From Desulfurivibrio sp. (lineage in GTDB: Bacteria > Desulfobacterota > Desulfobulbia > Desulfobulbales > Desulfurivibrionaceae): a stretch of DNA of 36,152 bases. The translations under genes and the position numbers were made by a program. Below the pieces are notes generated by a model. That model saw only the letters and a list, made by a program, of their open reading frames with translations, had not been told where the DNA came from and ran no database searches. How positions within the stretch are numbered: position 1 is the first letter of the stretch; every line of letters starts with the position of its first letter. The stretch spans positions 1 to 36,152 of the forward strand of contig VMSS01000157.1 of NCBI GenBank assembly GCA_013791995.1. Reading direction: 5' to 3'. Below, one piece after another: positions 1-8,849 of the stretch.

Positions 1-338
1 CGCATCTCGGTGATGGACATGGCGGACATGATGATGTCCACATTCTTGCGTTCCAGGGCGGGGATCTGCTTCTCCCACTCCAGTTCAACAAGTTGGAGCC
101 TGCTGTGGAGGCGCTCGGCAAGCAGGGCGGCACATTCGGCTTCAAGTCCTGAAATCAGGCCGGTGTCTGCTGTTTTATGGATGAGTCCGGGATAGTTCGG
201 CGTGACCCCGACTCGCAAAACCCCGTTTTCCCAAGAGGGACGAACGCTTCTTTGGTTCAGGCTGCAGGCGGCAAGGCTCAAAAGCAGGCAGCCGCACAGC
301 ACGGAGATGATTTTTTTTGCATTTGTTGTGCTAGGCAT
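1..338 (-). CDS. Solute-binding lipoprotein, amino-acid ABC type (partial, C-terminus outside window)
   Basis: An open frame runs from an ATG at 338 to the left edge, 112 codons without a stop. The start has a GGGAG ribosome site six bases upstream and lies 14 bases after the ackA stop, so it is probably co-transcribed with ackA. The N-terminus is a lipoprotein signal: a Lys pair, a hydrophobic run and the lipobox LAAC near residue 25. The mature part opens with LRVGVTPNYPGL, the usual first strand of SBP_bac_3 proteins, and continues with GLEAECAALLAERL and DIIMSAMSIT, also typical of that fold. The role would be binding of a small solute in the periplasm; the ligand cannot be told from this fragment. 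Confidence 0.75.
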   Translation of the reverse strand, partial: MPSTTNAKKIISVLCGCLLLSLAACSLNQRSVRPSWENGVLRVGVTPNYPGLIHKTADTGLISGLEAECAALLAERLHSRLQLVELEWEKQIPALERKNVDIIMSAMSITEM

Positions 339-352
339 GGTGTACTCCCAGA

Positions 353-1558
353 CTATTCAGCTCCCAGGCAGACAACCGTCTGTTCGGCAATCTCCAGCTC
401 TTCGTTGGTGGGGACAACCAGGATTTTCACCCGGCTGGTCCTGTTCTCCAAGGCAAAGCATCCTTTTCGTCGCCCAATGTTTTTCTCATTATCCATTTCC
501 AGGCCCAAATGCGCAAGGTTTTCACAGCATCCCGCCCGGATAAAATCGGCGTTTTCCCCGATGCCGCCGGTGAAGATCAGCCCGTCCAGCTCTCCAATCA
601 CCGCCTGGTAAGCGCCGATATATTTTTTTATTCGGTAGCAGTACATGGCGACGGCAAGCTGCGCTTCCGCATTGCCGGACCCTGCCATCTCCCCAATGGT
701 GCGCATGTCGTTGACCCCGCAGATTCCCTTGAGTCCGCTCTCTTTGTTGAGGATTGCTTCGATCTCCCCGGAAGAAAGCCCCGTTTCCCGTGCCAGATAA
801 AAGATGATGGCCGGATCGAGATCCCCGCAGCGGGTGCCCATGATCAATCCTTCAAGGGGGGTGAATCCCATGGAGGTGTCAATGCATCTTCCCTGCTGAA
901 TAGCGGCGGCGCTGGCTCCGTTACCCAGATGCAGGCTGATCAGGTTGAGGGTGTTAAGGGGTTTTTCAAGAAATTCCGCAGCCTTTTTCGCCACATAGCG
1001 GTGGGAAGTGCCATGAAAGCCATAGCGACGGACTTGATGTGTTTCGTACAGTCTTTTGGGAATCGCGTAGCGGTACGCGTGGGGTGGAATGGATTGATGG
1101 AAGGCGGTGTCGAAGACGGCAACCTGGGGAACCGACGGAGCAGTCTCCATGGCCACCTCCATCCCCAGGAGATTGGCGGGATTATGCAGCGGGGCAAGGG
1201 GAATCAGCGCTCGGATCGCGGCAAGGACCGCAGGGGTAACGCGGGCTGGGTCTTTGAATTGTTCGCCGCCGTGTACGACCCGGTGGCCAATGCCTCTGAG
1301 TTCGCCGGTATCGGCCAGTGCTCCTGTTTCCCGGAGGATGGCGGAAATCAACTCAAAGCCCTGTCGGTGATCGGGAATCGGCAGGGTTCGGATTGTTTTT
1401 TCCATCTCGGCCAAGGGTGTTCGCACATAATGGCTGAGATGGCTGCCCGGTTCGCCGATCTGTTCGACGCTGCCTGCAGCCAATACCGATTCGTCCCGCA
1501 TGTCGAACAGCTGGTATTTGATGGACGAACTGCCGGAGTTGAGTACCAGAATTTTCAT
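353..1558 (-). CDS. ackA: Acetate kinase
   Basis: AckA interconverts acetyl phosphate plus ADP and acetate plus ATP in the cytoplasm, giving substrate-level ATP or activating acetate. The 401-residue protein matches the family length of about 400. It opens with KILVLNSGSSSIKYQLF, the phosphate-binding N-terminal motif. It also carries HLGNGAS, DTSMGFTPLEG, the catalytic Arg stretch GTRCGDLDP, and FTGGIGENADFIR near the C-terminus. The ATG at 1558 is preferred over one six codons upstream because AAGGA lies nine bases before it and the protein then begins MKILVLN. It follows pta in the same direction, with a large inverted repeat between them, and precedes a solute-binding lipoprotein by 14 bases. 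Confidence 0.97.
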   Translation of the reverse strand: MKILVLNSGSSSIKYQLFDMRDESVLAAGSVEQIGEPGSHLSHYVRTPLAEMEKTIRTLPIPDHRQGFELISAILRETGALADTGELRGIGHRVVHGGEQFKDPARVTPAVLAAIRALIPLAPLHNPANLLGMEVAMETAPSVPQVAVFDTAFHQSIPPHAYRYAIPKRLYETHQVRRYGFHGTSHRYVAKKAAEFLEKPLNTLNLISLHLGNGASAAAIQQGRCIDTSMGFTPLEGLIMGTRCGDLDPAIIFYLARETGLSSGEIEAILNKESGLKGICGVNDMRTIGEMAGSGNAEAQLAVAMYCYRIKKYIGAYQAVIGELDGLIFTGGIGENADFIRAGCCENLAHLGLEMDNEKNIGRRKGCFALENRTSRVKILVVPTNEELEIAEQTVVCLGAE

Positions 1559-1620
1559 GGATTTTTTCCTTGGCATCTATTCAGTTGAAACTGTTTAAAA
1601 CAGGCTTAAACATTTCAATG

Positions 1621-1726
1621 GTACCTGAGCAGCAATGCCGCAGATGCGAGGAAGAGGTCTGTGAAGTGTGCTAGTGCACACGAGCAGGCCGATGACAACG
1701 CAGATGTGGTGTTGCTGCTCAGGTAC
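1621..1726. repeat. Large inverted repeat between pta and ackA
   Basis: The 15-base arm GTACCTGAGCAGCAA (1621-1635) is matched perfectly by its reverse complement at 1712-1726. Inside lies a second hairpin, GTGTGC-TAGT-GCACAC, near the centre. The bases between outer and inner stems are partly complementary and include CGCAGATG on both sides. The right arm contains the TGA stop codon of pta (1719-1721), so the RNA stem begins at the end of pta and closes before ackA. There is no T-run, so it does not look like a classic terminator. It could be an RNA stability or attenuation element, or a small repeat inserted at the gene end. Confidence 0.8.
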
Positions 1727-3815
1727 TCGTGGCTTGGGCCTGGATGGCGGTGATCGCCACGGTATTGACGATGTCGGGCACGGTGCAGCCGCGGCTCAGG
1801 TCGTTGACCGGCTTGTTCAACCCCTGGAGGACCGGGCCGATGGCCACCGCATTGGCGGAGCGCTGCACGGCCTTGTACAGGTTATTGCCGGTGTTCAGAT
1901 CCGGGAAGATGAACACCGTGGCCTTGCCCGCCACCTGACTGTCCGGCAGCTTGGTTTTCGCCACCCCGGCATCCACTGCGGCATCGTACTGAATAGGCCC
2001 TTCAATTTTGAGATCCGGTCGGAGTGCGTTGGCGATCCGGGTCGCCTCGCGTACCTTGTCCACGTCGGCCCCCTTGCCCGAGGCGCCTGTGGCGTAAGAG
2101 CACATGGCGACCAAGGGGTCAATGCCATAGAGCTTGGCAGTTTCCGCCGAGCTTATGGCGATCTCCGCCAGCTGCTGGGCGTTGGGGTCCGGGTTCACCG
2201 CGCAGTCACCGTAAACCAGGACTCGATCGGCAAGGCACATCAGGAAGACACTGGAAACAATGGAAACACCCGGCTGAGTACGGATGATCTGCAGGGCCGG
2301 TCGGATGGTGTCCCCTGTGGTGTGCACCGAACCGGAAACCATGCCGTCGGCCAAACCTTTGTGGATCATCATGGTGCCGAAATAGTTGACGTCGGCCACC
2401 GTGTCGAAGGCGGTCTTTTCGGTTATGCCCTTGTGGCTGCGAAGCGCGAAATAGGTCTGGGAAAAATCCTCTCGAAAGGGTGAAGTTGCCGGATCGATAA
2501 TTTCGATCCCCGTAAGGTCAAGACCGAGGTTGCTGGCTGTGCCCCGGATTTCCTCGGGGTTCCCCAAAAGGGTAATCTCGGCGACACCACGTCGGATAAG
2601 GATTTCACTGGCCCGCAGGATCCGTTCCTCCGCGCCTTCGGGCAGGACGATGTGTTGTCGCTGCTTCTGGGCCATCTCCACCAGATTGTATTCGAACATG
2701 ATCGGGGTCACCCGTCTGGATTTAACAAGGGAAATCCGGCTTTCCAGTTCAGACAGGTTGACGTGCGTTTCAAAAAGTCCCAGGGCGGTGGCAATTTTTC
2801 GATCGTTGTCCGGGGTCAGCATGGGTGGCACATTGCTGGCGTTCATGGCCGTGGTAAAGGTGTCGGTCTGCACGCTGATGATGGGTACTGTCCCTCGGTA
2901 GCTGAGGCCCTGGAGGAGACGGGAGATTTGGGGGTCCGGAAGGAAGCCCCCCGAGAGCAGCAGTCCGGCAATGCTCGGGTAGGTGCTTGAGAAATTGGCG
3001 GCCAGGCTACCGAGAATGATCTCCGAGCGGTCGCCCGGAGCGATGATCAGATCTCCTTCCACCAGATGGTCGAGAAAATGCGGCAGACTCATGGCCGCCA
3101 CCTTGAAGTCGGCCACTTCCCGGTTCATTTCCTCCGAGTCCCCCATAATGATTTTTGCGTTCAGCGCTTTGGCAATTTCTCCCACGGTGGGCTTGCCCAG
3201 AAACGGTTCTTCCGGCAGGATATAAACCGGACCGCACTCCCTGCCGCACGCTGTAATTTTTTCCTGCATCGTCCCCATGAGATCCGGCTCCACCCGGTTG
3301 ACCACGCTTGCCAGGATGGTACAGCCCTTTTTCAGGAAGGAATCCTGGGCCACATGCAGGGCATCAAGGATGTCCTCCGGAGATTTTGCATGGCAGTTCA
3401 AGAGCAGGAGAATAGTGCAGCCAAGGTTGTTTGCCACCTCTGCGTTGAACTCGAATTCAAAGGGCAGAGAAAGCCCGCTGAAATCAGTGCCTTCGCAGAG
3501 GACAAAATCGCACTTGCTTTCCAACTGTTTATATTTGTCGAGAATGGTTTTAAGGATCAGGTCGGTGTTGCCTTCGGCGGTAAGATGCTGTGCCTCGTCA
3601 TGGGACATGGCAAACATTTCGTCATAGGCAAATTCAAGGCGGTAGCGGTTTTTGATCAGTTGCAGATTGTTGTCTACCGCATCATGGGTAGGAATTATCG
3701 GGCGGAAGTAGCCGACCCGGCGTAAGCGGCGGGAGAGCAGCTCCATGATGCCCAGCGCGACAACCGACTTGCCGCTTTGGGGGCCGATTGCCACAATATA
3801 CACGCTTTGCGCCAT
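1719..3815 (-). CDS. pta: Phosphate acetyltransferase (long form)
   Basis: Pta converts acetyl-CoA plus phosphate to acetyl phosphate and CoA, feeding AckA or running in reverse. The 698-residue protein has the long architecture known from E. coli (714 residues): an N-terminal BioD-like P-loop domain with GPQSGKS at about residues 11-17, a middle DRTGG-type domain, and a C-terminal catalytic PTA_PTB domain from about residue 370. Catalytic-domain landmarks include SGSVHTTGDTIRPALQ, KIEGPIQYDAAVD and FPDLNTGNN. AAGGA sits seven bases before the ATG. The gene starts 37 bases after the end of the upstream RNA methyltransferase, so shared transcription is likely. Confidence 0.97.
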   Translation of the reverse strand: MAQSVYIVAIGPQSGKSVVALGIMELLSRRLRRVGYFRPIIPTHDAVDNNLQLIKNRYRLEFAYDEMFAMSHDEAQHLTAEGNTDLILKTILDKYKQLESKCDFVLCEGTDFSGLSLPFEFEFNAEVANNLGCTILLLLNCHAKSPEDILDALHVAQDSFLKKGCTILASVVNRVEPDLMGTMQEKITACGRECGPVYILPEEPFLGKPTVGEIAKALNAKIIMGDSEEMNREVADFKVAAMSLPHFLDHLVEGDLIIAPGDRSEIILGSLAANFSSTYPSIAGLLLSGGFLPDPQISRLLQGLSYRGTVPIISVQTDTFTTAMNASNVPPMLTPDNDRKIATALGLFETHVNLSELESRISLVKSRRVTPIMFEYNLVEMAQKQRQHIVLPEGAEERILRASEILIRRGVAEITLLGNPEEIRGTASNLGLDLTGIEIIDPATSPFREDFSQTYFALRSHKGITEKTAFDTVADVNYFGTMMIHKGLADGMVSGSVHTTGDTIRPALQIIRTQPGVSIVSSVFLMCLADRVLVYGDCAVNPDPNAQQLAEIAISSAETAKLYGIDPLVAMCSYATGASGKGADVDKVREATRIANALRPDLKIEGPIQYDAAVDAGVAKTKLPDSQVAGKATVFIFPDLNTGNNLYKAVQRSANAVAIGPVLQGLNKPVNDLSRGCTVPDIVNTVAITAIQAQATST

Positions 3816-3852
3816 TGAATATTCCTTGCGTGGAATTATGCTGCGGTGAAGG

Positions 3853-5880
3853 CTACGCCTTTGGTTCCAGAAGAATCAAGATTTCGAGATTGGCCGATCC
3901 CGGAAACATGTCCAGGGGGGCGATGCGACGCGCCTGGTAGCCGTTGGCCTGCCACTCCTTGAGGGAGGGCGGGATCTGGTCTACGCCGCAGAAGATATGA
4001 AGGACCTTTTTTGGCCTCCTCCGGGCCAGGGAGGCAATTACCCCTGGCAGTGGACCCTGCCGGGGCGGGTCGAGGAGGATTGTCTCATTGGCCATGGGCG
4101 GCGGCAGCGTTTTTTCCAGATACCCGACTGTAATCCGGTGGGCAAGAAATTTGGTTTGCCCGCCGCGGTTTTTGTTCAGGTGGCTGTTGGCCTCGGCTGC
4201 GCGAATGGAAGGGCCTTCGCCGTCAACGGCCAGCACCTGTCGGTAAGCAGGTGCGAGAAAATGGCTGAACAAGCCGTAGCCGCAATACAGGTCGAGGAGC
4301 GACTGGTCCGGGGCCGGGGCCAGCAATTCCTTGGCCCGCTCCAGCATGGTTTCCACCATGGATTCGTTAATCTGGGAAAAGGAGGTTGGGTGGAACTGGT
4401 AGCGGCAACCGGAGTAAGTTGCTCCCAGCTGATCCGGGCCGAAGAGTTTTTTGAAATGAAGGGTCTCGGCCGGGCGTTTGGTTTCCAGATAGTAGTCGGA
4501 CTGGCTGGGGTCAAGGTAGACAAAGGCCGCAGATATATTCACAGGAAGCTTCTGGAGATGGGCGCTCAGCAGTTTCATTTTGCGGACCAGCGGCCCGTTC
4601 ATCAGGTCCACATTGAAGATCACCGCCTGTTCCGTGTAGTTGCCGCGGATGATGAGATAGTTGAGATGGCCGGCGATGAGCCGGAAGGCTGGTTCGCTGA
4701 GTTTTTGCTGGAGAAAGCGGTAGATGACTTCGTGTTCTTTGGGCTCCAGCGGTGAGACGGTAAAATATTGGCGGTTCTTGGGCAGCGCTCCCTTGTCCCC
4801 CAGAAGCAGGTACAGGGTGGAACCGTGGAGGAACCCTTTGCGCTTTGAGGTGGTGCGGTAGCCCCGGGCCTTGGGGGAGCGGATTATTTGTTCCGGATGG
4901 CCGGCGAGTCGGTGCTGTTTCCAGAATGCCAGCAACCCCTGGTCTTTGACTTGCAGTTCTAGGGAATAATCGAGATGGGCCAGGGGAGAGCTGTACAGGA
5001 TTGTCCGGATTTCTTCCGGGGAAACCGGTCGCGGGATAAGCGGCTTGAGAAAACTGGCAAAAGAGCGATCGGTTGGCGCGGTAGGATTCCAGAATGTTTC
5101 TTCTTCGGATATATCAGATTGTGATTTTTTGGCGCTTTTAAACCCACGATCGGGAGAGGAATCAGCGGCAGACCTGCGGGTTTTTGGGCCGAAGGTTTTT
5201 ACTGGCGGTGATTTTCTCTTGCGGCTGGGTGGGCGGTCGGGTGACGAGGCAGGCGGTCGGCAGGGTTCTTCCTCGAATTCGCATCTTTCTGTCCGCGGTT
5301 TTCTGCTGCCGGTAAACCCACGACCGGGAGCGGAAGCAACACCAGGCCTGCGGGTTTTTTTGTCGAAGGGTTTTTCTGATGGGGATTTTCTTTTGGTGCT
5401 GGATGGACGATCAGTTGCCGCTATAGGGGTCCGGAAGTTTTCTTCCTCGGATCGTTCCGACTTTGGTTTTCTGGCCCCGCTGTGAGCACGACCGCGAGGG
5501 GAAGCAGCGTCCGGCCGAGGACCTTTTTGGGCGAATGGTTTGTCGGGAGATGCTTTCCGCTTATTGGTGGGCGGGCGACCGGATGTTCTGGAAGGCGTTT
5601 CGAACCATTCCTCGTCGGAGTTTGCCGACTGCGGTTTTTTGCTTCTGGTGAAGCTATGGCCGCGAGGGGAAGCAGCCTCCGGTCCCGGACGCTGGGTCTT
5701 TTCACCGAAAGGTTTTTCTCGCGGTGTTGTTTTTCGGCCGCCAGGCGACCGGCGGGGGGCAGAGGTTTTGCTTGGGCTGCCGGCTTGGCTGGTGCTTGAT
5801 TTTCGGGTTGTCGTTTTTTTCTTGAAAGACAAGGGGGTCACCACAAAGAAAGAAGGGAAAGAAATAAAAAAAGTATACAC
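3853..5880 (-). CDS. TrmA/RlmD-family RNA methyltransferase with repetitive basic N-terminal region
   Basis: The C-terminal 400 residues are a SAM-dependent RNA (uracil-5)-methyltransferase of the TrmA/RlmD type. Landmarks are GYRTTSKRKGF, FSQIN, the SAM loop LDLYCGYGLFS, DPPRQG (D604) and a Cys at about 631 in HIFCGVD, where the family normally has SCNP. The putative base Glu is in NLEILILL. The first 270 or so residues are unlike the family: a low-complexity, Lys/Arg/Pro/Ser-rich stretch with four repeats of about 55 residues, each running roughly PF..K..RP...SP.RG....KP...S.EE.F..P....DRP...KRK. The start is uncertain: the frame opens at a GTG (5880), with other GTG and TTG codons near 5844-5832 and no clear ribosome site. 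The target base is unknown. Confidence 0.85.
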   Translation of the reverse strand: MYTFFISFPSFFVVTPLSFKKKTTTRKSSTSQAGSPSKTSAPRRSPGGRKTTPREKPFGEKTQRPGPEAASPRGHSFTRSKKPQSANSDEEWFETPSRTSGRPPTNKRKASPDKPFAQKGPRPDAASPRGRAHSGARKPKSERSEEENFRTPIAATDRPSSTKRKSPSEKPFDKKTRRPGVASAPGRGFTGSRKPRTERCEFEEEPCRPPASSPDRPPSRKRKSPPVKTFGPKTRRSAADSSPDRGFKSAKKSQSDISEEETFWNPTAPTDRSFASFLKPLIPRPVSPEEIRTILYSSPLAHLDYSLELQVKDQGLLAFWKQHRLAGHPEQIIRSPKARGYRTTSKRKGFLHGSTLYLLLGDKGALPKNRQYFTVSPLEPKEHEVIYRFLQQKLSEPAFRLIAGHLNYLIIRGNYTEQAVIFNVDLMNGPLVRKMKLLSAHLQKLPVNISAAFVYLDPSQSDYYLETKRPAETLHFKKLFGPDQLGATYSGCRYQFHPTSFSQINESMVETMLERAKELLAPAPDQSLLDLYCGYGLFSHFLAPAYRQVLAVDGEGPSIRAAEANSHLNKNRGGQTKFLAHRITVGYLEKTLPPPMANETILLDPPRQGPLPGVIASLARRRPKKVLHIFCGVDQIPPSLKEWQANGYQARRIAPLDMFPGSANLEILILLEPKA

Positions 5881-6019
5881 CCCAGCCGGAGATGCATAAA
5901 GAAAATTCGTCCCAAGGCCATGGGAGGCAAGGGTGGAGTGGTTGTGGTTTTTTCTGCGGTGTTGCGCCGAGGAGGGTGGGAGTGCGCTGTTTTTTCGGGC
6001 GGAGATTCGGCGGAACTTG

Positions 6020-6048
6020 CTGACAAAATGCGTTTTTTGGAGTATATA
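6020..6048 (+). promoter_or_regulatory. Probable promoter of prfC
   Basis: CTGACA (6020-6025) and TATATA (6043-6048) are separated by 17 bases, 53 bases before the prfC start codon, in the gap between two divergent genes. Confidence 0.45.
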
Positions 6049-6100
6049 CGCTGTTCCGTGGGTCGGGTTTCGACCTGGAAAGCAGAGAGAGAAGGATCAC

Positions 6101-7687
6101 ATGAGCAGTATACTGGAAAAAGAAATCAAGCGCCGCCGGACCTTCGGCATCATCAGCCATCCCGATGCGGGCAAGACCACCCTCACTGAAAAACTGCTGC
6201 TTTTTGGCGGGGCCATCCAGATGGCCGGGGCGGTCAAGTCGCGTAAAACCGACAACCATGCGGTCAGCGATTGGATGGCCATCGAGAAGGAGCGGGGCAT
6301 TTCGGTGACCACCTCGGTGATGCAGTTCAACTACCGCGACTTTGAGGTCAACCTGCTGGACACCCCGGGTCATAAGGATTTTTCCGAGGACACCTACCGG
6401 GTACTCACCGCGGTGGACAGCGCCCTGATGGTCATCGACAGCGCCAAGGGGGTCGAGGCCCAGACCGAGAAGCTCATGGAGGTCTGCCGGATGCGCAACA
6501 CCCCGGTGATCACCTTCATCAACAAGCTGGACCGTGAGGGCCGCGAGCCCTTGGATATCTTGAGCGAGATCGAGGAGAAACTGCAGATCGAGTGCACCCC
6601 GCTTACTTGGCCCATAGGCATGGGTAAGGGCTTCAAAGGGGTTTACAACATCATGCGTCAGGAGCTGAACCTCTTTACCCCCAGCAAGGACAGGCGGCCC
6701 CAAGACTCCATCATGGTTAAGGACCTGGATGATCCTCTTTTGGAGCAGATGCTGGGCAGCTATGCAGAGCGGCTCCGCGAGGACCTCGAACTCCTGGCCG
6801 GGGCGGCCAGTCCCTTTGATCACAAGGAATATCTCAAGGCCAGCCAGACTCCGGTCTTCTTCGGCAGTGCCGTCAATAATTTCGGGGTGAAAGAGCTGCT
6901 GGACGCCTTTGTCGAGCTGGCTCCATCGCCGGGCCCCCGCGCCACTACGACCCGCATGGTTTCCCCGGACGAGGAGGCTTTTTCCGGCTTCACTTTTAAG
7001 ATCCAGGCCAACATGAACCCGGCCCATCGTGACCGGATCGCTTTTTTCCGTATCTGCTCCGGCAAGTTCACCAAGGGAATGAAGGTCATGCACCACCGGC
7101 TCGGTAAGGAGGTTGCACTGGCCAACGCCACCATCTTCATGGCTCAGGATCGTACCAATGTGGAGGAAGCCTGGCCCGGCGACATCATCGGCATCCATAA
7201 CCACGGGACCATCAAGATCGGCGATACCTTCTCCGACAAGGAGCCACTCAAGTTCACCGGTATTCCCAACTTCGCGCCGGAGCATTTTAGGCGTGTGCTG
7301 ATCAAGAATCCGCTTAAAATCAAGCAGCTGAACAAGGGATTGGTGCAGCTGGCCGAGGAAGGCGCGGTGCAGCTCTTCCGGCCGACCATGGGCAGCGATT
7401 ATATCCTAGGTGCGGTGGGTGTGCTGCAGTTCGAGGTGACCATGGCCCGTTTGAAAGCGGAATATGGGGTGGATGCGGTATATGAGCCGGTGAGCTACGC
7501 GACTGCCCGTTGGATCGACTGCGAAGATCGCAAGAAACTTGATGAGTTCAAGAGCAAGAACCAGGCCCATCTGTCCCTGGATGCCGAGGGGCATCTGGCT
7601 TATCTGGCGGAAAGCGAGTGGCGGTTGGGCAGGGTTCAGGAGTTGTTTCCGGAGATCGTTTTCCGCAAGACCCGCGAGCACAGCTGA
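6101..7687 (+). CDS. prfC: Peptide chain release factor 3
   Basis: RF3 is a cytoplasmic GTPase that recycles RF1 and RF2 from the ribosome after peptide release. The 528-residue product matches the family size (E. coli 529). The GTPase motifs are all present: SHPDAGKTT at about residues 19-27, [14 protein letters not shown], and NKLDREGR. The switch region reads [13 protein letters not shown], and the C-terminal domain has [10 protein letters not shown]. The frame is open well upstream, but ATG 6101 is preceded by AGAAGGA at a five-base distance and the protein then begins [20 protein letters not shown], aligning with the known N-terminus. It is divergent from the methyltransferase gene. Confidence 0.97.
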   Translation: MSSILEKEIKRRRTFGIISHPDAGKTTLTEKLLLFGGAIQMAGAVKSRKTDNHAVSDWMAIEKERGISVTTSVMQFNYRDFEVNLLDTPGHKDFSEDTYRVLTAVDSALMVIDSAKGVEAQTEKLMEVCRMRNTPVITFINKLDREGREPLDILSEIEEKLQIECTPLTWPIGMGKGFKGVYNIMRQELNLFTPSKDRRPQDSIMVKDLDDPLLEQMLGSYAERLREDLELLAGAASPFDHKEYLKASQTPVFFGSAVNNFGVKELLDAFVELAPSPGPRATTTRMVSPDEEAFSGFTFKIQANMNPAHRDRIAFFRICSGKFTKGMKVMHHRLGKEVALANATIFMAQDRTNVEEAWPGDIIGIHNHGTIKIGDTFSDKEPLKFTGIPNFAPEHFRRVLIKNPLKIKQLNKGLVQLAEEGAVQLFRPTMGSDYILGAVGVLQFEVTMARLKAEYGVDAVYEPVSYATARWIDCEDRKKLDEFKSKNQAHLSLDAEGHLAYLAESEWRLGRVQELFPEIVFRKTREHS

Positions 7688-7703
7688 GCAGAGGCAAAAG
7701 GAT

Positions 7704-7772
7704 GCCCCGATGAGGCTTCGCCGCTGAGCAGTTGTGGGGAACTACAGTGGGGTGGAAAGCGGCCATCGGGGC
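7704..7772 (+). ncRNA. Possible structured RNA downstream of prfC
   Basis: Three nested stems can be drawn: GCCCCGATG (7704-7712) with CATCGGGGC (7764-7772), GCCGCT (7720-7725) with AGCGGC (7758-7763), and AGTT (7730-7733) with AACT (7740-7743). The two outer stems stack directly on their 3' side. No T-run follows, so it is not an ordinary terminator. I could not match it to a known riboswitch or small RNA. Strand is assumed from the flanking genes. Confidence 0.35.
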
Positions 7773-7851
7773 GTACTTGTATTGTCGGTGAAATCGGCAG
7801 GGAAAAGCAAGCGAAAAAAACAGTTTTTGTTGGCGACGGGAAGGGGTGCTG

Positions 7852-7881
7852 TTGACCGGGTTGGGCAAAAAATGGTATTGT
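7852..7881 (+). promoter_or_regulatory. Probable promoter of the PilZ gene
   Basis: TTGACC (7852-7857) and TATTGT (7876-7881) are 18 bases apart, ending 58 bases before the ATG at 7940. Confidence 0.4.
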
Positions 7882-7939
7882 TGAGGCCGTTCCGGTTTGT
7901 TGCTAGAGTGAGCCTGAGCCGGAGGGAGTTGTATACAGG

Positions 7940-8653
7940 ATGGAAGATTCAGACATTGAGATTGTGCGCAATGCCGGAGCGGTCAGCCGGATATTTGAGC
8001 AGATGCTGGAGCGACGCAAACCCTTGAGCATTGTCCAGCACGGGCATGGCAGTGACGCCTGGGTTGTCAAGAGTTCCCCCACGCGCTCGATCCTGGCCAA
8101 ACGCGATAAAGCTTCAAAATTCACTGCCGAACCGGTGGAGTTCCAGTTTCGTGACGTGCTTGGGCGCAATATCATCGGCAAGAGCCGGATCCTTCGGCTG
8201 AAGAATGAGTACCTGGAACTTGCGCTTCCCGCAGAGGTTACTATCATCCAGCGTCGGCATGCGTACCGGGTCGTGCCCACCGCCGACAGTTTCGCCATCT
8301 TTCTGACAGCCACGAAATGGGTTCTTTCCGGTCGGATTGAAGACTTGAGCACCACAGGGGTACTTGTCCGGCTGCCGCAGGCAACCCCGGTTGTCGTGCC
8401 CAGCGATATCCGGGCGATTTGCCTCCAGCTCAACCATGCGCTGCCTGCAAGCGAATTTACCCCTGCCGGAACAATGGAGAATTTCAAGGTCGCGCTCAGG
8501 GGCGCAACCATTGCCAGAAAGGCCGACAATGGGGCAACGAAGTTCGCGACCTATGGTATTCAATTGACGCCGACCATTGCCGAGGACCGGCAACTGGCGC
8601 AGATTATTCTCAGCTTCGAACGGGCCACCCGATTAAAAGGGATTCCTGTCTAG
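7940..8653 (+). CDS. PilZ-domain protein, YcgR-like two-domain layout
   Basis: The 237-residue soluble protein has a flagellar-brake-like N-terminal domain (about residues 20-100) followed by a PilZ domain (about 103-230). The two c-di-GMP-binding signatures are intact: RxxxR at 106-110 (RHAYR) and DxSxxG at 135-140 (DLSTTG). By family knowledge it should bind cyclic di-GMP and act on motility, surface structures or another effector. No flagellar or pilus gene is in the window, so the output is open. It has its own promoter-like sequence and stands alone between prfC and a dispersed repeat. Confidence 0.85.
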   Translation: MEDSDIEIVRNAGAVSRIFEQMLERRKPLSIVQHGHGSDAWVVKSSPTRSILAKRDKASKFTAEPVEFQFRDVLGRNIIGKSRILRLKNEYLELALPAEVTIIQRRHAYRVVPTADSFAIFLTATKWVLSGRIEDLSTTGVLVRLPQATPVVVPSDIRAICLQLNHALPASEFTPAGTMENFKVALRGATIARKADNGATKFATYGIQLTPTIAEDRQLAQIILSFERATRLKGIPV

Positions 8654-8692
8654 AAGGGTGTTGCTCCAAAACGATCGAAGCAAATCGTTCGG

Positions 8693-8780
8693 CCTGAGCC
8701 CTTCGACAAGCTCAGGAGAGCCCTGTCGAAGGATAGTCTTGGCAAAAAAACAGCGGTTCGACAGGCTCACCGCGAACGGT
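8693..8780. repeat. Dispersed palindromic intergenic repeat
   Basis: Two overlapping inverted repeats occur: CCTGAGC (8693-8699) with GCTCAGG (8710-8716), and CCTTCGACA (8700-8708) with TGTCGAAGG (8724-8732). A related segment with GGTTCGACAGGCTCACC follows at about 8755-8771. The wording (TTCGACAAGCTCAGG) is that of a dispersed repeat I recall from many bacterial genomes. It lies between convergent genes and may also serve as a terminator. Confidence 0.6.
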
Positions 8781-8849
8781 AGCTGTCTTATTGGAAGGAT
8801 TTTTTCGGCGCATCGATTCCGGCATCAGCGCGGATATCCTCTTCCCGGA

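Noticed and set aside
5702-7285. A 527-codon minus-strand frame opposite prfC
   Set aside because: Shadow of prfC; its composition follows the complementary frame and no family is visible.
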